Shown piece after piece: positions 27,248-34,942 of a stretch of 64,000 nt of DNA. Position 1 is the first letter of the stretch. Each line of letters begins with the position of its first letter. This DNA comes from JAJEBT01 sp965214975 (lineage in GTDB: Bacteria; Pseudomonadota; Alphaproteobacteria; MPNO01; UBA830), in assembly GCA_965214975.1 (NCBI GenBank), contig OZ244055.1:186001-250000 (forward strand), in the 5' to 3' direction. The translations under genes and the position numbers were made by a program. The notes under the pieces are model-generated. The model saw nothing but the letters and a program-made list of their open reading frames with translations. It was not told where the DNA came from and made no database searches.

Positions 27248-28507
27248 TCACGGCTCCAGCGCCCGCCCCTTGCCGATGACGCCGTGGCCGAACCGCCTGC
27301 GCAGGTCGTCGATGGCGTTCTCGATCCTCTTGCGGCGCGGGCCGTCGGGGTCGGCGAGGTCGAACGGGTCGCAGGCGTCCGCCGAAGCCAGTTCCGAGAG
27401 CCCGACCCCGAGCAGGCGGAACGCCCGGCCGTCCGCCTCCCGCTCCAGCAGCGGCCGCGCCGTCGAGAAGATGACGTCGGCGAGCTGGGTCGGATGGCTC
27501 AGCGTGCGCGACCGGGTGCGGGTCGCGAAATCCGCCGTCCGCAGCTTGAGCGTCACCGTGCGCCCGCCGATCCCGTCCCGTTTCAGGCTCGCCGAAACCG
27601 CCTCCGACCGGAGCCACAGCAGGCGCTCGAGGCGCCCGGCGTCCGAGACGTCCGAGGCGAAGGTGGTCTCGCTCGAGACGCTCTTCCGCGCGGTCTCCGG
27701 ATTCACCGCGCGGTCGTCCGCGCCCCGCGACAGCCGGAAGAGCCGGCGTCCGAGCTCTCCGTGGCGGCGCACCAGCTCGGCCTCGGGCACCCGCCGGAGC
27801 TCGCCGATCGTCGTGATGCCGTCGGCGGCGAGGCGGCGCTGCATGACCTTGCCCACGCCCCAGATGCGCGACACCGGCATCGGCGCCAGCGCCGAGACCG
27901 CTTCCGCGCGGCCGATGACCGCGAACCCCCGCGGCTTGTCGAGGGCCGAGGCGAGCTTGGCGAGGAACTTGTTGAAGCTCAGCCCGACCGACACCGGAAC
28001 GCCGTGCCGTTCCTCGATCTCCGCCGCGAGCCGCGCCATCGTGCGCGCGGCGCTGCCGCCGTGCAGCCGTTCCGTGCCCGCGAGGTCGAGAAACGCCTCG
28101 TCGATCGAGAGCGGCTCGACCTGCGGCGTCGCGCTGCGCATCATGTCTCGGATCTCGCGCCCGACCCGGCCGTATTTCCGCATGTCGGGGGCGATCACGA
28201 CGGCGTCCGGGCAGGCTCTCAGCGCCCGCGACATCGGCATGGCCGAACGGATCCCGTGGCGCCGCGCGACGTAGCAGGCCGCCATCACCACGCCGCGCCC
28301 GCGCCCGCCGACGAGCACCGGCCGGTCGCGGAGTTCCGGCTTCGCGCTCTTCTCGACGCTGGCGTAGAACGAGTCGCAGTCGAGATGGGCGATCGACAGC
28401 TCTCCGAGCTCGGCATGCGACACCAGCCGGGTGCTGCCGCAGTCCGGGCAGGATCCGGAGACGCCTCCGCCGCGTTCGGCGCGGCAGTCGCGGCACACCG
28501 TCAGCAT
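27248..28507 (-). CDS. dinB: DNA polymerase IV (Y family) with N-terminal zinc ribbon
   Basis: 419 residues. A CxxC-CxxC zinc ribbon (VCRDC, SCPDCGSTRL) precedes the catalytic start IAHLDCDSFYASVEKSAKPELRDRPVLVGG, with the first Asp pair, and VEPLSIDEAFLDL has the second (SIDEA). YGRVGREIRD and the little-finger domain follow. The zinc-ribbon form is common in alphaproteobacteria (family knowledge). The enzyme carries out low-fidelity translesion synthesis. Its 3' end abuts the last, weakest copy of the fic tandem repeat (27235), so the repeats fill the whole fic-dinB gap. Confidence 0.95.
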   Translation of the reverse strand: MLTVCRDCRAERGGGVSGSCPDCGSTRLVSHAELGELSIAHLDCDSFYASVEKSAKPELRDRPVLVGGRGRGVVMAACYVARRHGIRSAMPMSRALRACPDAVVIAPDMRKYGRVGREIRDMMRSATPQVEPLSIDEAFLDLAGTERLHGGSAARTMARLAAEIEERHGVPVSVGLSFNKFLAKLASALDKPRGFAVIGRAEAVSALAPMPVSRIWGVGKVMQRRLAADGITTIGELRRVPEAELVRRHGELGRRLFRLSRGADDRAVNPETARKSVSSETTFASDVSDAGRLERLLWLRSEAVSASLKRDGIGGRTVTLKLRTADFATRTRSRTLSHPTQLADVIFSTARPLLEREADGRAFRLLGVGLSELASADACDPFDLADPDGPRRKRIENAIDDLRRRFGHGVIGKGRALEP

Positions 28508-28632
28508 GCCGGAAACTTGTACCCGGAGGCCCGCCGGGTCAATATGCGCGCGGGCCGCCCGCAGACGCGCGGCGCCCGTTCCCCGCGGGCCGGGCGACGG
28601 TCGCCGGCTCCGCGACGACGCGGACGGACGGC

Positions 28633-29358
28633 ATGCTGGACAAGACCGCGGACAGCGTCGGCGAGGCCGTGGCCGCCATCGGGGACGGCGCCACCGTGCT
28701 GGTGAGCGGCTTCGGCGAGTCGGGCAACCCGACCGAACTGGTGCACGCGCTGATCGACCACGGCGCCCGCGAGCTCGTCGTGGTCAACAACAACGCCGGC
28801 AACGGCCGCGTCGGCCTTGCGGCGCTGCTGCATCACCGGCGGGTGCGGAAGATGATCTGCTCGTTCCCCCGCTCGAGCGACTCGGAGGTGTTCGAGGGCC
28901 TCTACCGGGAAGGCGGGATCGAGCTCGAGCTCGTGCCCCAGGGGACGCTCGCCGAGCGGCTCCGCGCGGCCGGCGCCGGAATCGGCGGTTTCTACACCCG
29001 GACGACGGTCGGAACGCCGCTGGCCGAAGGCAAGGAACGCCGGACCGTGGACGGCGTCGAGTACGTCCTGGAGGAACCGCTCCACGCCGATTTCGCGCTT
29101 GTGAAGGCGGAGCGCGCGGACCGCTGGGGCAACCTGACCTACCGCCTGGCGGCGCGCAATTTCGGGCCGGTCATGTGCATGGCGGCGCGCCGCACCATCG
29201 TGCAGGCGCGGCGCGTCGTCCCGCTCGGCGGGATCGAGCCGGAGAACGTGATCACCCCCGGCATCTTCGTCGACACGGTCGTCGCCGTTCCCGAGCCCGT
29301 GCTCGAGCGCGACCTGATCGCCGGGGGGTTCGTCTACCGGCCGGGAAGAACGGCATGA
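28633..29358 (+). CDS. pcaI: 3-oxoacid/3-oxoadipate CoA-transferase subunit A
   Basis: 241 residues. The family start is DKTADSVGEAVAAIGDGATVLVSGFGESGNPTELVHAL, with the subunit A glycine loop, followed by VVNNNAGNGRVGLAALL and RKMICSFPRSSDS, then GFYTRTTVGTPLAEGKE. The heterodimer transfers CoA from succinyl-CoA to a 3-oxoacid. It is divergent from dinB with a 125-bp gap and overlaps subunit B by 4 bp (ATGA). PcaI rather than ScoA is favoured by the NNNAGNG and PRSSDS wording, but the substrate is not certain. Confidence 0.92.
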   Translation: MLDKTADSVGEAVAAIGDGATVLVSGFGESGNPTELVHALIDHGARELVVVNNNAGNGRVGLAALLHHRRVRKMICSFPRSSDSEVFEGLYREGGIELELVPQGTLAERLRAAGAGIGGFYTRTTVGTPLAEGKERRTVDGVEYVLEEPLHADFALVKAERADRWGNLTYRLAARNFGPVMCMAARRTIVQARRVVPLGGIEPENVITPGIFVDTVVAVPEPVLERDLIAGGFVYRPGRTA

Positions 29359-30032
29359 CGGAACGGCTCTCGCGCGCGCAGATCGCGTGGCGCGTGGCGC
29401 AGGACATCGCCGACGGAAGCTACGTCAATCTCGGCATCGGCATGCCGGAAACGGTCGCCAACCACATTCCCGAGGGCCGGGAGATCGTCTTCCACAGCGA
29501 GAACGGCATCCTCGGCATGGGCCCCGAGCCGGGCGGCAACGAGGTCGATCCCGACCTGATCAACGCCGGCAAGAAACCCGTCACCCTGCTCCCGGGCGGC
29601 GCGTTCTTCCACCACGCCGACTCCTTCGCCATGATCCGGGGCGGCCACATCGACGTCTGCGTCCTCGGCGCCTTCCAGGTGTCCGCGGCCGGGGATCTCG
29701 CCAACTGGTCGACGGGCGGCGCCGGCGCGGTCCCCGCCGTCGGCGGCGCCATGGATCTCGCCGTCGGCGCCCGCCGGGTCTTCGTCATGACGGCCCACAA
29801 CACGCGCGCCGGCGACCCCAAGATCGTCGAGACCTGCACCCTGCCGCTGACCGGACGGAGGGCGGTCGACCGCGTCTTCACCGACATCGCCGTCATCGAC
29901 GTCACGCCCTCGGGCCTCGAGGCCAGGGAGGTCGTCGCGGGGATCGGCTTCGACGAGCTGCAGCGTCGCACCGGCGCGCCGCTCGGCGGCCGCGGATCCT
30001 GCCGGACGCTCGACGCGCCCGCGCTCGCCTGA
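29355..30032 (+). CDS. pcaJ: 3-oxoacid/3-oxoadipate CoA-transferase subunit B
   Basis: 225 residues beginning at ATG 29355 within the stop of subunit A. The catalytic Glu lies in HSENGILGMGP (about 51-61), the motif that forms the glutamyl-CoA thioester. NLGIGMPETVANHIP, GGAFFHHADSFAMIRGGHIDV and ANWSTGGAGAVPAVGGAMDLA are typical. A 3-oxoacid transferase next to a LigI-like hydrolase suggests aromatic compound catabolism. The next gene is convergent, with 6 bp between stops. Confidence 0.94.
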   Translation: MTERLSRAQIAWRVAQDIADGSYVNLGIGMPETVANHIPEGREIVFHSENGILGMGPEPGGNEVDPDLINAGKKPVTLLPGGAFFHHADSFAMIRGGHIDVCVLGAFQVSAAGDLANWSTGGAGAVPAVGGAMDLAVGARRVFVMTAHNTRAGDPKIVETCTLPLTGRRAVDRVFTDIAVIDVTPSGLEAREVVAGIGFDELQRRTGAPLGGRGSCRTLDAPALA

Positions 30033-30038
30033 CCGGCC

Positions 30039-30950
30039 CTACGCGTCGAACGGAAACAGCTTCAGCGGGTTCTCCACCAGGATCCGGCGCCGCAGAGCGT
30101 CGTCGGGAACCAGCGCCGGGATCATGTCCACGAGCTCTCCGGTGTCGCACTGCTCTCCGAGCTCGAACCGCTGGGAGTGCGGCCAGTCCGTGCCCCACAG
30201 CAGGCGGTCGGGCGCGGCCTCGAGCAGCGCGTGCGCGAACGGGATCGCGTCCTCGTGGGGCGGCCCCTGTCCGGAACAGCGCTCGATGCAGGAGATCTTG
30301 ACGTAGACGCGCTCGCGGTCGCGCGCCAGCCGGAGCAGGTTCCGGAACGCCGGCTGGCCGACGCCGGCGGCGAACGGCACCCGCCCGAAGTGGTCGATGA
30401 TCACCGGCGCGTCGATCCCGGCGAACCATCCGGCCTCCTCGACCAGATCCCGGGCCCGCGCGTGGAACGTCACCGACCAGCCCAGGGGCCGCACCCGGTC
30501 GATCACCGCCTCCATCATCCGCCTGTCGGTCGAGCCGCCGGCGTCGACGTGGAGATTGAAGCGCACGCCGCGGATGCCGCCCGCGTGCAGCTCCTCGAAC
30601 GCCGCGTCGGTGAAGCTCTCGTCCGCCTTCGCCACCCCCATCAGGCGCCCGCCGGAACGGGCGATCGCGTCGAGCGTCGCCGAGTTGTCCATGCCGTGCG
30701 CCATCGGCTGGACCACCACGCCGCGGTCGATCCCCAGATGCGCGGCGAGCTTGGCGTAGTGCTGGCGCGGCGCGGCCGGCGGGGTGTAGACCCGCTGCCC
30801 GGCGGGCGCCCACGGAAAGATCTCGGGCGGCCCGAAGACGTGGAAATGCGTGTCCACCGCCCCGGGAGGGAGCCTGTAGGACGGCTTCCGCGGGTTGGGG
30901 TTGGGCGGAAAGCAGTAGCGCATGTCCCGCGGATCGACGCTGGCGTCCAT
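30039..30950 (-). CDS. Amidohydrolase family protein, 2-pyrone-4,6-dicarboxylate lactonase (LigI)-like
   Basis: 303 residues. The N-terminal metal motif is VDTHFHVFGP (HxH), a second ligand region is IIDHFGRVPF, and the Asp is in LLWGTDWPHS, the arrangement of the amidohydrolase_2 (LigI/TIM) family. The intervening GVRFNLHVDAGGS also fits LigI-like enzymes. LigI opens 2-pyrone-4,6-dicarboxylate in the protocatechuate 4,5-cleavage pathway; other members are lactonases of unknown substrate. Start ATG 30950 has GGAGAAGG 2-9 bases upstream. It converges on the pcaIJ-like pair. Confidence 0.85.
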   Translation of the reverse strand: MDASVDPRDMRYCFPPNPNPRKPSYRLPPGAVDTHFHVFGPPEIFPWAPAGQRVYTPPAAPRQHYAKLAAHLGIDRGVVVQPMAHGMDNSATLDAIARSGGRLMGVAKADESFTDAAFEELHAGGIRGVRFNLHVDAGGSTDRRMMEAVIDRVRPLGWSVTFHARARDLVEEAGWFAGIDAPVIIDHFGRVPFAAGVGQPAFRNLLRLARDRERVYVKISCIERCSGQGPPHEDAIPFAHALLEAAPDRLLWGTDWPHSQRFELGEQCDTGELVDMIPALVPDDALRRRILVENPLKLFPFDA

Positions 30951-31023
30951 GGCCTTCTCCCCGTTGCCCCCGTCGCTTACCACCGCCCCGGCCGGCGGGC
31001 AAGGCCGCCGCGGCGCGGCGCGG

Positions 31024-31052
31024 TTGACAACCGCGGGCCGAGGGCGCATATC
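31024..31052 (+). promoter_or_regulatory. Promoter of tRNA-Leu
   Basis: A perfect -35 TTGACA at 31024-31029 is followed after 17 bases by CATATC at 31047-31052, 12 bases before the mature tRNA start. The spacer is GC-rich, as usual for stable RNA promoters. Confidence 0.65.
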
Positions 31053-31064
31053 CTCGGCCACCGT

Positions 31065-31151
31065 GCCCAGGTGGCGGAATTGGTAGACGCGCAGGTTTCA
31101 GGTACCTGTGGCCGCAAGGCCGTGGAAGTTCGAGTCTTCTCCTGGGCACCA
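31065..31151 (+). tRNA. tRNA-Leu (CAG)
   Basis: 87 nt including an encoded CCA. Acceptor arms GCCCAGG and CCTGGGC pair fully. The anticodon stem-loop CAGGT-TTCAGGT-ACCTG places CAG at positions 34-36. A long variable arm (TGGCCGCAAGGCCGT) identifies a class II tRNA, and GTTCGAGTC is the T-loop. rnd starts 56 bp downstream on the same strand. Confidence 0.96.
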
Positions 31152-31207
31152 TCCGCAGGAGCGCCGCGCGGCCGAGGCGGGGCGGCCAGCCGTTCGGGTG
31201 ACATGCC

Positions 31208-31819
31208 GTGACGCCAACCCTTCACCGCGGAGACCTGCCGGAGGGCCTGGAATTCGGCGCCAGCGTGGCGGTGGACACCGAGGCCATGGGCCTCGATCCG
31301 CGCCGCGACCGGCTCTGCCTCGTGCAGCTGTGCGGCGAGGACGGGCGCGTGCATGCCGTCAAGTTCGAGCCGGGGCCCCTGCGGGCGCCCAACCTCGCCC
31401 GCCTCCTGGAGGACGGCTCCGTCGAGAAGCTGTTCCATTTCGCGCGCTTCGACCTCGCCATGATCCGCTGGCATCTCGGCGCGGCCTGCCGGCCCGTCTA
31501 CTGCACCAAGATCGCCTCGAGGCTCGCCCGGACCTTCAGCGGCGAGCACGGTCTCAAGGATCTGTGCCGGGAGGTTCTCGGCGAGAACCTGTCCAAGGAG
31601 CGGCAGTCGTCGGACTGGGGCGCGCCCGAGCTCGACCGGGGGCAGCTCGAGTACGCCGCCGCCGACGTCGTCCACCTCCACGCCCTCAGGGCGCGCCTCG
31701 ACGACATGCTGGAACGCGAGGGGCGGGCGGGGCTGGCGGCGGCCTGCTTCGGGTTCCTGCCGCATCGGGTCGAGCTCGATCTCGCCGGCTGGCGGGACAG
31801 CGACCTGTTCGCGCACTAG
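31208..31819 (+). CDS. rnd: Ribonuclease D (3'-5' exonuclease, short form)
   Basis: 203 residues, only the DEDD exonuclease domain without HRDC, as usual for alphaproteobacterial Rnd. ExoI motif VAVDTEAMGL (D-E), ExoII FHFARFDLAMI (D), and ExoIII LEYAAADVVHLHAL (Y...D) are all present. It trims RNA 3' ends. GTG 31208 is chosen because the conserved domain begins soon after and no ATG fits. It heads the rnd-kdsD-lptC-lptA block typical of alphaproteobacteria. Confidence 0.93.
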   Translation: MTPTLHRGDLPEGLEFGASVAVDTEAMGLDPRRDRLCLVQLCGEDGRVHAVKFEPGPLRAPNLARLLEDGSVEKLFHFARFDLAMIRWHLGAACRPVYCTKIASRLARTFSGEHGLKDLCREVLGENLSKERQSSDWGAPELDRGQLEYAAADVVHLHALRARLDDMLEREGRAGLAAACFGFLPHRVELDLAGWRDSDLFAH

Positions 31820-31850
31820 CCGGCGGCCCCGGTCGGAGCGGGATTCCGGG

Positions 31851-32843
31851 ATGGCCGATGCCGCGGAACGGATGCCGGACCGCGATTCCGAAGCCGCCGC
31901 GCTGGCTTCGGCGCGGCGCGTGCTCGAGACCGAGATCGAGGGGCTGCGCGCGCTGTCGCGCCGGCTCGACGGGCGCTTCGCGCGGGCCGTCGACCTGCTC
32001 GCGGGCGTCGCCGGCCGCATTGTCGTCACCGGCATGGGCAAGAGCGGCCACGTGGCGCGCAAGATCGCGGCCACGCTCGCCTCGACCGGCGCGCCGGCGC
32101 ACTACGTGCATCCCGGCGAGGCGAGCCACGGCGATCTCGGCATGATCGCCGGGGACGACGCCGTGGTCGCGCTGTCCAACTCCGGAGAGACGTCCGAGCT
32201 GTCGGACCTCGTCTCCTACGCCAAGTTCCGGGGCATCGGGCTGGTGTCGGTGACGGCCCGGCCCGGCAGCGCGCTCGCGCGGGCGGCCGACGTCTCGCTG
32301 GAGATTCCGGACAGCCCCGAGGCCTGCCCGCTCGACCTCGCGCCGACCACGTCGACGACGGTGATGCTGGCGCTCGGCGACGCGCTCGCCGTCGCGCTGT
32401 TCGAGCGCCGCGGGTTCTCTCCCGAGGACTTCCGGCTGCTGCACCCCGGGGGGACTCTCGGCCGGCGCCTGCTCAAGGCCTCCGACATCATGCATTCCGG
32501 CCCCGAGATGCCGACCGTTCCCCCCGGGGCGCCGATGGCGCAGGCGGTTCTCGAGATGACCAGCAAGAGATTCGGCTGCGTCGGCGTGGTCGCCGCGGAC
32601 GGTTCCCTGGCCGGGATGATCACCGACGGCGATCTGCGCCGCCACATCGAGAGCGGCCTTCTGGACATGGCCGCGGAGGACGTCATGACCGTGAATCCGA
32701 AGACCGTCGGCGGCGACATGCTGGCGGCGCAGGTGTTCGCGATGATGAACGACAGCAAGATCACCAACGTCTTCGTCGTGCGCGGCGGCGAGCCCGTCGG
32801 AATCGTCCACATCCACGACGTGCTCCGGATGACGGGTTCCTGA
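31851..32843 (+). CDS. kdsD: Arabinose-5-phosphate isomerase (KpsF/GutQ family)
   Basis: 330 residues. The SIS domain has VTGMGKSGHVARKIAATLASTGAPAHYVHPGEASHGDLG and ALSNSGETSELSDL (about 50-190). Two CBS domains follow (GCVGVVAADGSLAGMITDGDLRR and TNVFVVRGGEPVGIVHIHDVLR). It converts ribulose-5-phosphate to arabinose-5-phosphate for Kdo synthesis in lipopolysaccharide. It lies 31 bp after rnd, and lptC starts 3 bp after its stop. Confidence 0.96.
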   Translation: MADAAERMPDRDSEAAALASARRVLETEIEGLRALSRRLDGRFARAVDLLAGVAGRIVVTGMGKSGHVARKIAATLASTGAPAHYVHPGEASHGDLGMIAGDDAVVALSNSGETSELSDLVSYAKFRGIGLVSVTARPGSALARAADVSLEIPDSPEACPLDLAPTTSTTVMLALGDALAVALFERRGFSPEDFRLLHPGGTLGRRLLKASDIMHSGPEMPTVPPGAPMAQAVLEMTSKRFGCVGVVAADGSLAGMITDGDLRRHIESGLLDMAAEDVMTVNPKTVGGDMLAAQVFAMMNDSKITNVFVVRGGEPVGIVHIHDVLRMTGS

Positions 32844-32846
32844 GGC

Positions 32847-33521
32847 ATGGCGGCGGCTGGCGCCGGATCCGTCGAGGCGCTGTGGCCGGAACCCCCGGCG
32901 TCGGAGCGCCCGCCGCGGCGGCGGACGAGGCATTCCGGGCTCGTCACCTTCGCCAAGTTCGCGCTGATCTGCTGCGCGGTCCTTCTCTCCCTGCTCGTCG
33001 CCGTCTGGCCGGAGTTCGAATCCGACACGGATCCGGTCCTGCCCGGGCTCTCCGGAATCGACGCCGCGGGACGGCACGAGGCGACCAACCCCCGCCTCAG
33101 CGGAATCGACTCCCGGAACCGGAGGTTTTTCGTGACCGCCGACCTCGTGGTCCAGGTCGACGGCGACGTCGAGGGGTTCCGGTTCGACCGGCCGCGGGCC
33201 AGCATGGCGCTCGAGGACGGCGGGTGGATGAGACTGTCGGCGCCCCGCGGCATGTACTGGCGTTCCGACGAGCGCTTCCACCTCTCGGGCGGCGTCGAGC
33301 TGGCCAGCGACCGCGGGCACCAGATCCGCACCAGCCACGCGGTGATCGACTTCGCCGCCAACGCCGCGAGCGGCGACGCGCCGGTGCGCGGCATGGGGCC
33401 GCTCGGATCGATCGAGGCGGAGGGGTTCGGCATCCGCGACGGCGGCGCCAGGGTGACGTTCCGGGGCCCCGCCCGCCTCGTCGTCGACCGTCGGGCCTCC
33501 GCTTCCGGGGACGCCCGGTGA
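32847..33521 (+). CDS. lptC: LPS export ABC transporter periplasmic protein LptC
   Basis: 224 residues. A single N-terminal membrane anchor (FAKFALICCAVLLSLLVAVWP, about 33-53) follows a Pro/Arg-rich cytoplasmic tail. The periplasmic beta-jellyroll carries NPRLSGIDSRNRRFFVTAD and ASDRGHQIRTSHAVIDF, alternating strands as in LptC. It links LptBFG at the inner membrane to LptA. It overlaps lptA by 4 bp (GTGA). Confidence 0.9.
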   Translation: MAAAGAGSVEALWPEPPASERPPRRRTRHSGLVTFAKFALICCAVLLSLLVAVWPEFESDTDPVLPGLSGIDAAGRHEATNPRLSGIDSRNRRFFVTADLVVQVDGDVEGFRFDRPRASMALEDGGWMRLSAPRGMYWRSDERFHLSGGVELASDRGHQIRTSHAVIDFAANAASGDAPVRGMGPLGSIEAEGFGIRDGGARVTFRGPARLVVDRRASASGDAR

Positions 33522-34339
33522 CCGCCGGCCGGCGAACGCGGCTGGTCTGGGCGGCGGCGCTCGCGACGCTCGCCTGGGCCGGGCCCGGCGCGGGCCAGGG
33601 CATCGGCCTGCCCCGGCAGGCCGGCGACGCCCCGATCGAGATCGAGGCCCGAAGCGGCATCGAGTGGGACCGGCAGGCCCGGACCTACACCGCCCGGGGC
33701 GACGCGCGGGTCGTCCAGGGGGACGTCACGGTGCGCGCCGAGACCCTCACCGCGCATTACCGCGACGGCGGCGCCGGCGCCGGCGGCGAGATCTGGCGCA
33801 TCGAGGCCGCCGGCGACGTGAAGGTCACCACGCCGACCCAGGAGGCGCTCGCGGAGAACGGCGTCTACGACGTGGTCCCCGGGGTGTTCGTGCTGACCGG
33901 CAGTCCCTCCCTCGTCACCGGAACCGAACGCGTCACCGCGCGCGACAGCATCGAGTACCGCGAACGCGAAGGCGTCGTCGTCGCGCGCGGCGACGCCACG
34001 GTCCGGCGCGGCGACAGCGTGCTCAGGGCCAGCCTCCTGACCGCCCGCGTCGTCGAGGATCCGGAAGGCGGGACGCGCGTCGACCGCGTCGACGCCGACC
34101 GCGATGTCGTCGTCTCCACCGACCTCGAGACGGCGCGCGCCGACCGCGGAAGCTACGACGCCGACAGCGGCATCGTCACGCTGACGGGATCGGTCAGGAT
34201 CACCCGCGGGCCCAGCCGGCTGCACGGCGAGCGGGCGGAAGTCGACCTGCAGACCGGGGTGAGCAGGCTGTTCGGCGGCGCGGGGAGCGGCGTGCGAGGG
34301 GTTCTCTTTCCCGAGACGCGGCCGGACCGCAAGCGCTAG
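33518..34339 (+). CDS. lptA: LPS transport periplasmic protein LptA
   Basis: 273 residues from GTG 33518 overlapping the lptC stop. A signal peptide (LVWAAALATLAWAGPGAGQG) precedes the OstA/LptA beta-jellyroll with repeated strands: IEIEARSGIEWDRQARTYTARGDARVVQGDVTVRAETLTAHYR and GSVRITRGPSRLHGERAEVDLQTGVSRLFG. It forms the periplasmic bridge for lipopolysaccharide. In related genomes lptB follows at once; here lptB is 12.4 kb away and the next thing after the stop is a gene scrap on the other strand. Confidence 0.92.
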   Translation: MTAGRRTRLVWAAALATLAWAGPGAGQGIGLPRQAGDAPIEIEARSGIEWDRQARTYTARGDARVVQGDVTVRAETLTAHYRDGGAGAGGEIWRIEAAGDVKVTTPTQEALAENGVYDVVPGVFVLTGSPSLVTGTERVTARDSIEYREREGVVVARGDATVRRGDSVLRASLLTARVVEDPEGGTRVDRVDADRDVVVSTDLETARADRGSYDADSGIVTLTGSVRITRGPSRLHGERAEVDLQTGVSRLFGGAGSGVRGVLFPETRPDRKR

Positions 34340-34687
34340 CCCGAGCTTCACCGTGTCGCCGATCCGCAGCCGCCCCGAATCGACCGTTTCCCGGCCGGTG
34401 ATCATGCGGCACAGCATGGTCTTTCCGGCGCCGTTCGGCATTTCGCAGACGCCGCCGACGTAGGGCGAGAACGGCAGGTTGCTGTTTCCGCCGTAGCGCC
34501 AGGTCTCGGTGTCGGTCATCGCCTTCCCGCCGACCCGGAAGCACAGCGCGTGGCTCTCCTGATCGTCCAGCGGCCGGGGCGGATCGGGCGGAAAGGCTCC
34601 CGAGGTGCCGTTGTCGAACAGCATCAGATCGCCGTTCGAGGTGATCGTGACGTCGTGCTGGTGGAAGATTGACGGAACAGAAATCAT
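34340..34687 (-). pseudogene. Chimeric gene scrap: arylsulfotransferase C-terminal part joined to an EttA ATPase fragment
   Basis: The minus-strand translation from 34687 reads HQHDVTITSNGDLMLFDNG, then FSPYVGGVCEMPNG, the pattern of arylsulfotransferase (ASST) proteins (HD...LPNGN.LVFDNG, SPY..G...LPNGN). In the same frame it continues as PNGAGKTMLCRMITGRETVDSGRLRIGDTVKLG, the Walker A and following region of EttA-type ABC-F ATPases. The join is at the shared PNG codons (about 34427-34440), suggesting recombination at a microhomology. Both parts are far too short to function. The EttA part ends at the lptA stop. Confidence 0.75.
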
Positions 34688-34773
34688 AGCGCCTACAGAC
34701 TGCGAACCGAGGGATCCTCGTGACGTCCCAAACCGGGAGCCTCCGCCGACTAAAGGAAACATGCGCTAACGGG

Positions 34774-34799
34774 AAAAGGCGGGCCGTAGCCCGCCTTTT
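34774..34799 (-). terminator. Intrinsic terminator of the tracrRNA (symmetrical)
   Basis: AAAA-GGCGGGC (34774-34784), loop CGTA, GCCCGCC-TTTT (34789-34799). The stem is a perfect 7 GC pairs extended by four A-T pairs, so a T-tract exists on either strand. It ends the minus-strand tracrRNA and would also stop any plus-strand transcript entering from lptA. Confidence 0.85.
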
Positions 34800-34850
34800 C
34801 GATGTGGTGCTTCTTCGAGCTTGTTAACGGCTCGACCGCGAAATCTGATC
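34774..34850 (-). ncRNA. tracrRNA of the type II-C CRISPR system
   Basis: The minus-strand sequence beginning about 34850 is GATCAGATTTCG-C-GGTCGAGCCGTT. It is the anti-repeat: the first 12 bases pair perfectly with CGAAATCTGATC of the crRNA-sense repeat. After one C-C mismatch, another 9-10 pairs (with a G-U) match GCGGCTTGACC. About 50 nt follow, with a small stem GCT...AGC and then the strong terminator hairpin. Expected length is about 77 nt. The promoter-predicted start coincides with the first base of the anti-repeat. It is divergent from cas9, whose start is 93 bp away. Confidence 0.9.
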
Positions 34851-34856
34851 AGGAGC

Positions 34857-34885
34857 ATGTTAGCGTGAAGCAAAGCGGCTGTCAA
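34857..34885 (-). promoter_or_regulatory. Promoter of the tracrRNA
   Basis: On the minus strand TTGACA (34885-34880), 17 bases, then TAACAT (34862-34857): a perfect -35 and a good -10 at optimal spacing. Initiation 6-8 bases downstream falls at about 34850, exactly where the anti-repeat begins. No comparable promoter is obvious for cas9 in the remaining 58 bp. Confidence 0.85.
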
Positions 34886-34942
34886 CTTGAATCTGCCCGC
34901 AGATGGTGGAAAACTTTGAGTCGGCAGAAGCGGGAGATTGTC

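Noticed and set aside
32216..34762. 848-codon minus-strand frame across kdsD-lptC-lptA
   Set aside because: Only its first part (34340-34687) resembles proteins; the remainder is antisense to the lpt genes and kdsD.
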